The notes under the pieces were generated by a model, which had not been told where the DNA came from, did no database searches, and was given only the letters and a program-made list of their open reading frames with translations. A program made the position numbers and the translations under genes. DNA of 61,342 nt from Planctomicrobium piriforme (lineage in GTDB: Bacteria > Planctomycetota > Planctomycetia > Planctomycetales > Planctomycetaceae), in the NCBI GenBank assembly GCA_945860955.1, contig CAMATH010000039.1, positions 1 to 61,342 on the forward strand. Reading direction: 5' to 3'. Shown here piece after piece: positions 27,801 to 35,700 of the stretch; positions within the stretch are counted from its first letter, which is position 1; every line of letters begins with the position of its first letter.

Positions 27801-29245
27801 ATTCCGGCTCTCCCTCGACAAAACAAATCGCTGTGGTCGCGGTGAATGACCTGCCGGTCGTGACGACTTCGCCGGGAACGACCAGCTACCTTGAAAATTC
27901 CGCCCCGGTCATCGTGGATGGTGCCGTGACCGTGTCCGATGTGGACAATCCCTCTTTCAACGGCGGCACATTGACTGTGAATTTCCTCGCGAATGGGGCG
28001 GCGACCGATCGGCTGGCCATTCGGAACCAGGGAACCGGTGCCACCCAGATCGGCGTTTCGGGAGCCAACGTCACCTACGAAGGGGTCGTGATCGGTAGTT
28101 TCGCGGGTGGGGTCGGAACCGGTCCGCTAATCATTTCACTGAATGCCCAGGCGACACAAGTGGCGACCGCGGCGCTCGCCCGCAATATCACTTTCGCGAA
28201 TGTCAGCGAGGCTCCGGGATCGCTGACACGAACGGTGAAATTCGTTCTGAAGGATGGATCGGGTGGAGTCAGTGCCTCCAAGACCAAACTCGTCAGCGTG
28301 ACGGCCACCAATGATGCGCCCGTTATCGGTGGCGTGAGTGGATCGTCCGTGTACGTCGAAAACGCGGTCCCGGTGGCCCTCGCCGCCACGGCGTCCCTGA
28401 TCGATCCTGATCTTCCAACCAGTCTCGCGGGGGGAACGCTGACAGTCGATTTTCAATCGAACGGGACGGCCGATGATCGGCTCCAAGTTCGCAACCAGGG
28501 TGTCGGGGCGAACCAGATCGGGATCGCCGGGACCGACGTGACATTTGGCGGTGTGCACATTGGAAACATCACGGCAGGTACGGGAACCACGCCTTTGGTG
28601 GTCACGTTGAACAGTAACGCGACAACCGCCGCCGCACAGGCGCTGGCCCGAAACATTGTGTTCTCCAATGTCAGCGATGCGCCGGCCACGTCGGCCCGTA
28701 CGGTCCGGTTCGTCGTGACTGACGGTCAGGGCGGAACCAGCGTTCCCGTCACCAAGGCGGTGACGGTGACAGCGGTCAACGACGCTTCCGTAATCACTGG
28801 CTTGCCCGCGAGTGTATCCTACGCTGCGGGATCGGCTCCCACGCGACTGGCCGTGTCAGCCAATGTGATCGACCCGGATTCGGCTGACTTCTTGACCGGT
28901 TCGCTGACTGTCAGTCTGCCGGCGGGCGCGACGGCGGCAGATCGCCTGACGATTCTGAGCGTGGGAGTCGGTCCTGGGCAGATTGCCGTTTCCAGTGGAG
29001 GGGTGACCTATGGAGGCGTCTCGATTGCAACGTTCACCGGCGGCACAGGGACGGCACCGCTGGTCGTGTCGTTCAACACCAACGCCACCGTCGCCGCCGT
29101 CCAGGCGCTGGTGCGGAGCATTCAGTTCCAGGTAGTGGGCGCGATCAGCGTCAACTCCAGCCGCACGGTTCGGTTCGTTCTGAAGGATGGAGATGGCGGG
29201 ATCAGCGCGAACTACGACCTGTTGCTCAACGTGATCGGCGCGTAG
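24860..29245 (+). CDS. Large surface protein with RTX calcium-binding repeats, cadherin-like domains and four novel repeats
   Basis: This 1461-residue protein has an N-terminal basic stretch (MRTRATRRRRAAS) followed by LESRVLLAS, the planctomycete leader motif found on large exported proteins. Two blocks of RTX nonapeptides (GGxGNDxxxG) follow (about residues 60-220 and 320-460), each ending in an ADxFVF.....D.INDW segment. Then come three cadherin-like repeats (VNENESTVLTVTATDADTP-type, about 540-840), and four copies of a roughly 140-residue unit. That unit typically runs from a YTENKTAIVV-like start through ADDRLAIRNQG and TLNSNATVAAVQALAR to a basic/aromatic RTVRFVL-type strand. Calcium-dependent folding and adhesion are inferred. 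AAGAAGG precedes the ATG. No C-terminal anchor is recognised. Confidence 0.92.
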   Translation: MLNPIRSWLDSLRNGTMRTRATRRRRAASPSFAQVQTLESRVLLASIVGTNGNDVLKGTTLADTISGLDGNDIITGDAGNDDLNGNVGNDSVSGGAGNDTVGGGQGDDPLVAGDDGNDTVNGGKGNDYVYGGTGDDIVNGYEGDDWVVEGNEGNDAVYGDDGDDKWVQGNTGDDFVSGGNGNDTVHGGQGNDTVSGDAGIDEIYGDLGNDQLYGGTGADRFVYLADAGSIDVINDWSLSEGDRIDLAAFNSTVGNAFAPGVITDFGSLVLTQSGANAVIGLPTNQQIVVTGVEISEIQPSWFSGYASIDRRGNDTLQANAAGEQLSGREGDDTIRGGVGNDNLNGNVGNDSVSGGAGNDTVAGGKGDDPLVAGEDGNDIVNGGLGNDNVYGGTGDDIVHGYNGDDLDVLGNDGNDVVRGGQGDDWVYGDAGNDLVYGDLGVDQLYGGIGADHFVFISEPGVTDTINDWNPGQGDKIDLSSFDSVIRDFDSLLIQQIGANTRITLPAGEKIVLVGIQASTVTRFQFLGNASLHNDFSPVFTSAANVSVNENESTVLTVTATDADTPTQTVVFAITGGADQSRFSITSGGVLSFKSAPDFELPVDADSNNVYLVQVTANDGYGRSTSQNLTITVLPVNDNNPVFVTAASQSVAEKTTSVLTVRATDADNPAQSLTFAITGGADQARFAITSGGVLTFQAAPDFETPTDVGADNVYNVRVSADDGNGRTTVQDLAITVTNVNDAPVFTSSPAVNVAENSTSVLTVRASDADRPAQTLNFALTGGADQARFAITGAGVLTFKVAPDFESPNDVGTDNVYNVQVTVSDGNGGTAVQNLTVTVTNVSEGPVITNSAGVVTYTENKTAIVVDASVTVTGGSSAAFSNGKLTVDFLSNGTADDRLAILNQGTASGKIGIAGSTVNYSNVAIGTMAGGTGTTPLVITLNSNATVAAVQALARAVTFVNVSDAPSTAARSVRFVFTGVAGDSGSPSTKQIAVVAVNDLPVVTTSPGTTSYLENSAPVIVDGAVTVSDVDNPSFNGGTLTVNFLANGAATDRLAIRNQGTGATQIGVSGANVTYEGVVIGSFAGGVGTGPLIISLNAQATQVATAALARNITFANVSEAPGSLTRTVKFVLKDGSGGVSASKTKLVSVTATNDAPVIGGVSGSSVYVENAVPVALAATASLIDPDLPTSLAGGTLTVDFQSNGTADDRLQVRNQGVGANQIGIAGTDVTFGGVHIGNITAGTGTTPLVVTLNSNATTAAAQALARNIVFSNVSDAPATSARTVRFVVTDGQGGTSVPVTKAVTVTAVNDASVITGLPASVSYAAGSAPTRLAVSANVIDPDSADFLTGSLTVSLPAGATAADRLTILSVGVGPGQIAVSSGGVTYGGVSIATFTGGTGTAPLVVSFNTNATVAAVQALVRSIQFQVVGAISVNSSRTVRFVLKDGDGGISANYDLLLNVIGA

Positions 29246-29898
29246 TGGGGCGTTGCCAAGCAACCGGACCGACTGGCCAAGTTCAGCCGGGTTTTCAGAC
29301 TGGCCAGCGGCCAAGTCGGTCCGGATGTGGCAGCCGATGTCACCAGTGACCGTGAATTCGGTCACTCTGACCCTGCGTTTGACTTCTGCGTCGTGCGAGC
29401 TGGTGTTTCCGATACGACGTTTCAATCTGTCTCCACTCAACTCTGCCGAAGATGTCCAGACCGCGGCGTCGTAGGAACGCCGTCCGCCACATGTCGCGAC
29501 GACGGCGTCGCAGCGAGGGGGATTACGCAGCTCGACTTGAATCGGATCCTTCTCCCCGCTTTCGGGGAGAAGGTGGCCGGCGGCCGGATGAGGGGCAACG
29601 TGGGTGAAGGGCAAACAATGCGTTACCCGGGACGGAGTCGTTACCTGCGATGGGTGTCCCCCTCACCCCCGGCCCCTCGCCCCGCAACGGAGTTGAGTTT
29701 GCCGTGCAATGTCGCGCGCGGGGAGAGGGGGGAAAGCGGCGGCTGCGCCGCGGGTTGTTACCGATGCGGCGTTTCAATCTTCTGGATCCATTCCGCCCCC
29801 CCCAATACGGCAACTCCGCAACCAGACGAGCGACCATCGGGAGCGGTCGCAGGCAACCTCGAGCGGAAGCTCGGACCGGGTCAAGGGCCGCGCCCTTG
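29246..29898. repeat. 650-base intergenic block with dispersed repeat and inverted repeat
   Basis: Just after the RTX gene an inverted repeat pairs CCGGACCGACTGGCC (29264-29278) with GGCCAAGTCGGTCCGG (29309-29324). It may act as a terminator but has no T run. From 29404 to 29680 lies an element that recurs at 56612-56926, sharing TTCAATCTGTCTCCACTCAA, CTCTGCCGAA and the hairpin CTTCTCCCC...GGGGAGAAG. A further partial copy (GCGGCGTTTCAATCTTCTGG) starts near 29765. I see no gene. Confidence 0.75.
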
Positions 29899-30606
29899 TC
29901 AGGGGACGAGGTAGTGGTAGGCGAGCCAGAGTGCGATGGTGCCGGCGATTGCGGTGAGGGTTCCCGCCAACCGCTTTCGGCGGATCGAGAAGAGCAGTAC
30001 CACACCGGTGATAGAACTGACGGTCATGAGCAGAGCCGACAGGTCAATGACGACGATCCAGGGGATTCCCGAGTCGCGACCTTTGTGCAGATCGTTGATC
30101 AGCGCGACCAGACCGTGCCGGGTGATGGAGAGGTCGTACCCGCCGGTCGCGCGTAGAATCACGACATCGGCCGCGTAGGCCGGTCCTTCAAACGCGATCG
30201 AGATTTCTTCGTCATCCACGCGAAAGTCGGCGACCGAGCCGTGCAGCGTGTGCGTCTTTCGCAAGTACTCCGCGATCTTGAGGCGATCAACGCCGCCGTA
30301 ACTGTCGGCAGACTCGTCGCCCACCGACTCTTTCAGACGGACCCAAGCGGAATCGAGTTCGCCCGACAAATGCTCAGTCCGTTCCCCCACACCACCAAAC
30401 CAGGTGGGGTGGTTCAGAGTGATGCCGGTGACGCTGAAGAACAGAATCGTGGCGAAGCCGAACATCGACAGGTAGATGTGCAGCCAGCGAATCAATCCGA
30501 AGAAACGGGTTGAAAACCGCTTGCCGCGAGTCGGGTTCGAGTCAGCTTGTTCGGAATCGGACGACTCACTTGTCGTCGCGGTCGGACTTGCGTTTGCGGT
30601 ATTCAA
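29899..30606 (-). CDS. PepSY-associated membrane protein
   Basis: This 235-residue protein has one helix near the N-terminus (IRWLHIYLSMFGFATILFFS, then VTGITLNHP) and two or three near the C-terminus (WIVVIDLSALLMTVSSITGV, then VLLFSIRRKR and AGTIALWLAYHYLVP). This is the layout of PepSY-associated membrane proteins, in which the periplasmic loop (about 60-165) lies between them. It likely feeds or anchors an extracytoplasmic flavin or iron redox system. The start is a TTG at 30606 inside the end of the ApbE-type gene (41-base overlap, AAGG about 8 bases upstream); no ATG is available before the first helix. Coupling with ApbE suggests one functional unit. Confidence 0.78.
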   Translation of the reverse strand: MNTANASPTATTSESSDSEQADSNPTRGKRFSTRFFGLIRWLHIYLSMFGFATILFFSVTGITLNHPTWFGGVGERTEHLSGELDSAWVRLKESVGDESADSYGGVDRLKIAEYLRKTHTLHGSVADFRVDDEEISIAFEGPAYAADVVILRATGGYDLSITRHGLVALINDLHKGRDSGIPWIVVIDLSALLMTVSSITGVVLLFSIRRKRLAGTLTAIAGTIALWLAYHYLVP

Positions 30607-32188
30607 GCGAAGCGGCCTTGATTTCTGTGTTCGACTCGAGTTTTTCGCCGACGGGCTCTTGATCGAGCTTGATCTTTTTCCGTGTCACCTGATACGTGCC
30701 ATGTTCGCGAACCGCTTCAATCGAAACGGTGTATTCGCCCGGCTCCACCAGTTCCCCAAGATCGTCGGTCCCATCCCACACCAGAGTGTACTCCCCCGGC
30801 TTGCGGGTCGGTTCCGAGATCGTGGCGACCAGATCGGTTTCGTCGTTGAATTTGCGGACATGGTCGGTCTTGTACCAGCGCTTCAGATCGGGAATCCAGC
30901 GCGGTCCGCGTCCCGTCCCCTGCACCCACAACGCCAGCGTTCTCACAGGAAACCCGTCACCGTCTTCAATCCACACAGCGACATACGGTCGACGATAACG
31001 CCTCCCTGCACCCGCGTTGTTGATCTCCAGCTTGACGGCCAATTCGAAACCACCGTTCCAGTCGGGAGCCGCCGGCTTGTCGGCAGCGGCTTCCTTTTTG
31101 CCAGACTGCTGCGGAGCCGGTCGACCGCGCTGAACCACAAGGCCAGCTGCGTCGTTTTGCGCGAGTTCAATCTGGGCCCAGCCCGCCGAGGTGAATCGGT
31201 TCCCCTCACGGTCGATCAGCAGGCATTCGACTCCGTCAAGAGTGCGGGCGAGCTTTACGCTGTCGTGGGGCGCCAGTACCGAAAACGCGGTGGCCAGCGC
31301 GTCGGCGTCCATCGCGGTCGACGCGACGACGGTGGCGCTCACGACCTGTTCCACCGGCCAACCGGTCCGGGGATCCAGAATGTGTGAAAATCGTCTCTCC
31401 CCCACGGTGAACCCTCGATACGCGTCGCCGCTTGTGGCGACTCCCCGATCACCAATTTCGATCCCCATCAGTCCCGACTGATGGGCGGCCCCTCCCGGAT
31501 CGCGAATCGCGATCGGCTGCCGCAGATCGCCCATCGCCCGCAGATCCCCGCCGATTTTCACCAGAGCGGCGGAGATTCCCTCGGCTTCCCGCATCGCCGC
31601 ACAGGCGCGGTCGATGATGTACCCTTTGGCGATCGCGTTCAGCGACACGGGATACCGCCCGACGCGATGCGCCCGATTTGCCACAGGATCAAGCTGCCAC
31701 GGGACGGTCCGCAACTCCTTGACGATTTCAGCCCGTTGTTCTTCTGTCGGAAGAGTTCCCGAACGCTCCGCCCGCTTCCAGAGCGCGGTCAATTGCTGAG
31801 CCCCCGGGTGGAATGCGCCGGAACTCGCTTCGCGCCACGTGTCCGACGCCGCCAGAACCGTGAACAATTCGGGCGAAACCCGGGTCGGCAGGTCCGCTTC
31901 CACCTGCCAGCGACTGAACTCGCTGTTCGAATCATAGGTGCTGAAGATCGCGTTCAGACGGTCGATTTCCGCCAGCGCGAGTTCTTCGGCACGCTCGGCC
32001 GCGGTCGAATCCCGGGCGATCATCCGCAGTTCCAGCGACGTTCCCAGCACGTTTTCGTGATGGGAAATGTACAACTCTCCCGCTGCGACGGGCGTCACGC
32101 ACGGCAACCCCGTCAACGCGACAACCAGCGACGCCAGCAAAACCAGCACGCGATGCCAACTCGCGGGAAACGCGCAATCGCGGAACAT
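30566..32188 (-). CDS. FAD:protein FMN transferase (ApbE) fused to DUF2271
   Basis: This 540-residue protein starts with a signal peptide (FRDCAFPASWHRVLVLLASL, then VVALTGLPCVTPVAAGE). The ApbE domain (about 35-330) shows NVLGTSLELRMIA, SLNAIAKGYIIDRA, ALVKIGGDLRAMG, and FSHILDPRTGWPV, then STAMDADALATAFSVL. ApbE transfers FMN from FAD to a Thr of target flavoproteins outside the cytoplasm. A Gly/Ala/Lys linker leads to a DUF2271 domain (about 370-520; FELAVKLEINNAG, YVAVWIEDGDGFPVRTLALW, LVWDGTDDLGELVEPGEYTV). The neighbouring PepSY-type gene overlaps the end. ATG at 32188 follows an AGG and restores the signal; the longer frame upstream is non-coding. Confidence 0.9.
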   Translation of the reverse strand: MFRDCAFPASWHRVLVLLASLVVALTGLPCVTPVAAGELYISHHENVLGTSLELRMIARDSTAAERAEELALAEIDRLNAIFSTYDSNSEFSRWQVEADLPTRVSPELFTVLAASDTWREASSGAFHPGAQQLTALWKRAERSGTLPTEEQRAEIVKELRTVPWQLDPVANRAHRVGRYPVSLNAIAKGYIIDRACAAMREAEGISAALVKIGGDLRAMGDLRQPIAIRDPGGAAHQSGLMGIEIGDRGVATSGDAYRGFTVGERRFSHILDPRTGWPVEQVVSATVVASTAMDADALATAFSVLAPHDSVKLARTLDGVECLLIDREGNRFTSAGWAQIELAQNDAAGLVVQRGRPAPQQSGKKEAAADKPAAPDWNGGFELAVKLEINNAGAGRRYRRPYVAVWIEDGDGFPVRTLALWVQGTGRGPRWIPDLKRWYKTDHVRKFNDETDLVATISEPTRKPGEYTLVWDGTDDLGELVEPGEYTVSIEAVREHGTYQVTRKKIKLDQEPVGEKLESNTEIKAASLEYRKRKSDRDDK

Positions 32189-32736
32189 CTCAAACCTATC
32201 AGGCGGTGGGATCGGAATAAGATTGGCCCCGATGATGTCGGCGCGCAACCTCCCGTGCCTCACCGAACACCCAACAGGCAAACAAGTTGCGGGAGTAGTG
32301 AAAAAATCTGCACAGGAGCAGCATGCAAAAAAGGTTGCCGCCGAGAATTCGATCGGATTTTCTCGCCCCAGATCATACACGGATCGGGCAGGTGGACTGT
32401 CGAGATCGTCGATCCGGTTGCGTATTTGCCACAGCCGGTTGTGGTTCCGCTTCGCGGGAACCGCAACCGGAGCGACGCCGCGGAGCGTCGTCGCCACAAA
32501 ACCGACAGCCCCATCCACCTTGCGCTCTGTCGATCAAATCAATAAACACGAGAGAGTCCGCACCCCGGAGTCCACCCAAGGGCTTGATCCCGTGTATGGT
32601 CAATCGTCTCTTGAAGTCAATTCTCGCATTCCGTTTTGTGACGGGAATGCCGGGCACATCGTTTGCCCCCATGCCTCCCCGGTGGTAACCTCACAATCCC
32701 ACCCGAAACGTCCGCCCCTCGCCCTCAGGCGCACTC
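32189..32736. other. 550-base divergent intergenic region with strong hairpin
   Basis: This region holds the promoters of the leftward ApbE-type gene and the rightward cytochrome-type gene. At 32437-32468, GGTTGTGGTTCC pairs with GGAACCGCAACC (one G-T wobble) over an 8-base loop, followed at about 32472-32494 by a second smaller hairpin (GCGACGC with GCGTCGTCGC). Neither is followed by T residues. I see no protein gene, although frames are open by chance. Confidence 0.5.
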
Positions 32737-35700
32737 ATGAAACACCTCTTCCCTCGCGTCGCCTTGCTTCTGACGGCGCTGCTCTGCCAGGTCGCAGCTC
32801 CGGCGTTTGCCCAGAAACCCGGCTCGGAATCGCCCGCCTCCAGCTTCGCGACGCTCGACGCCGAATATCAGCGCGACATTCGCCCGATCGCGAAAAAATT
32901 CTGTCTGAACTGTCACTCGACAGCCCAACAGGAAGGGGAACTCGATCTCGAACGGTTCGCCGCCGTCGCCGACGTCCGCAAAGGGACTGCGGTCTGGCTG
33001 AAGGTGATCGAGATGCTCGACAACGGCGAAATGCCCCCGAAAGACGCCAAGCAGCCGACGGCGGACCAGAAGAAGGCGCTGCGCGCCTGGACCCGCCGTA
33101 CGCTCGATGCCGAAGCGCTGGCCAGCGCCGGTGACCCCGGCCCCGTCGTACTGCGCCGACTGGGCAACGCCGAATACACCTACACCATCCGCGACCTCAC
33201 GGGCGTCCCCCTCAGTCCGGCCAAAGAGTTCCCTGTCGATAGTGCCGCGGGCGAAGGGTTCACCAACACCGGCAACGCGTTGGTGATGTCTCCCGCCCTG
33301 CTGACCAAGTACTTCGACGCCGCCAAGGGGATCGCCAGCCACGCGGTTCTCCTCCCCGAGGGGTTCCACTGGTCTTCGGAAACGACCCGCAGCGACTGGA
33401 CCAACGATGCCCTCGCCCGGATTCGCGGCCTCTATGGCCGTTACTCGGCGAAACAGGGGGGCTCGCAGGTCAATCTGCAAGGGATCGTGTTCAACACCAA
33501 CGATGGCGGCCGGCTGCCGGTCGAACAGTATTTGGCAGCGACCATCGAACAGCGAGATGCGCTGGAATCGGGCAAGAAATCGATCGCCGACGTCGCGAAG
33601 GAAAAGAAACTCAACACGAAATACCTGGGTCTCCTGTGGAGCGTGTTGCACGAAAAGGAGCCATCGCTGCTGCTGGCGGGACTGCGGGACCGCTGGAAGA
33701 CGGCGCAGTTGACCGACGTCAACGCGATCACCGCCGACATTGTGAAGTGGCAGGGGGCGCTCGTCCGCTTTCAAAGCGTCGGTCACATGAAATCATGGAT
33801 GGCCCCGGTCGATCCGCTGACCACCCAACAGGAACTCAAATTCAAGATCCCGGTCGCGGAAGGGGCGAGTGAAGTCTCGCTGTTCCTGTCGGCGACCGAC
33901 GCCGGCGACGGGTCGGCGAGCGATTATGTCGTCTGGGATCGTGCCCGACTGGTCGCACCTGGTCGGCCGGATCTGCTGTTGCGCGATGTGCGTGAATTCG
34001 TTCGCGACATGTCGGCCCGGCGTGAAAAACTGTTCGCCTCGACTGCGAAAGCGCTGGGGGCGGCCGCCGAGGCGGCGAAGCTGACCGGCGAGATCGACCG
34101 CAAGGCGCTCGCGGCCAAGCATCAGGTCGACCCCGACTCGCTCGCCGTCTGGTTCGACTACCTGGGAATCGGCGGCAGTGCCGAAGTGAAGCTCGATCTG
34201 TTCACCAACAAGCAGTCAAACCTGTCGGGCTACGCTTTCGTCAACGGCTGGTCGACGCAGGATCTCCCCAGTCTGGTCGCGAATTCCTCGGACAACGCGG
34301 TGCGGATCCCCGGAAATATGAAGGGGCATGGCGTCTGCGTGCATCCCACTCCCACGCTAGCGGTCGCCGCCGGCTGGCGCAGCCCGGTCGATGGAGTGGT
34401 CACGATCTCGGGTGCCGTCACGCATGCGCATCCCGAGTGTGGGAACGGGGTCACCTGGTCGGTGGAACTGCGGCGGGGCGCGACCCGACAGAAGCTCGCC
34501 AGCGGAATCGCGCATGGCAGCAAGTCGGTGCCGTTTGGTCCCGTGGAAAAGGTGGCGGTCCACGCGGGGGATCTCATTTCGCTGATCATCGGCCCGCGTG
34601 ACGCCAATCACTCGTGTGACCTGACCGACCTGGAACTTGACATCGCCCTCACGGGGGATGACGCGAAGAAGTGGAGTCTGACCCGCGACGTCTCGGGGGA
34701 CATCCACGCAGGGAATCCCCACGCGGACAAAATAGGAAATGAACGGGTCTGGCACTTCTACAGCGAACCGGTCGCCCCGGGTTCGCAAGGCCCGGTGATT
34801 CCCGCCGGCTCGGTGCTGGCCCGGTGGCAGTCGGCCGCTTCCGCCGACGAACAGGGGAAGCTCGCCGCCGAGGTGGAAAAACTGCTGACAACCGCCGCTC
34901 CCGCCGACGCGAAGCATCCCGACGCCGTTTTGCGGAAGCAGCTCGCGTCGTTGGGTGGCCCCCTTCTGGCTGCCGGCTGGAAGGCGGTCGCCGAGCGGAA
35001 ATCGACTCAACAGCCCGCTCCCGCCGCCGACCCGGCCAAAGACTTCGGGTTGCCGACGGCTCTGTTTGGAAAACATCCCAACGGGTCGGCGGTCGACCCG
35101 GCGGCGCTGTGTGTGAAGGCCCCCGCAATCCTCGAAGTTCGGCTGCCCGCCGACCTGGTCGAAGGGTCCGAGCTGGTCGCCACCTGCCGACTGCACGCCG
35201 AGACTTCTCCCGAGGGGAGCGTGCAACTGCAGATCGCGGCGGCGAAGCCCGAGGGGGGCAATGGACTGCGGCCCGACGCGCCGGTGGTTGTGGCGAACGC
35301 CGCGGCCCAGACCCGCTTTCAGACCGCGTTCACCGATTTTCGCAAGTGGTTCCCTCCCGCTCTTTGCTACACCAAGATCGTTCCGGTCGACGAAGTGGTG
35401 ACACTCACCCTGTTTCATCGGGAAGATGAACCGCTGGAACGCCTGATGCTGAGCGACGCCGAGTCGGCGGAGCTGAATCGGTTATGGAACGAACTGCACT
35501 TTGTCGCGCACGACGCTCTCACTCTGGTGGATGCGTTCGCTCAACTGATGGAGTACGCCACCCAGGACAGCGACCCCGGTCTGTTCGAGCCGTTCCGCAA
35601 GCCGATTCACGACCGGGCGGCCGCCTTTAAGAAAGAATTGGTCGCTGCCGAGCCTTCGCATCTTGACGCACTCGTCGCGTTCGCGGGCCAGGCGTATCGA

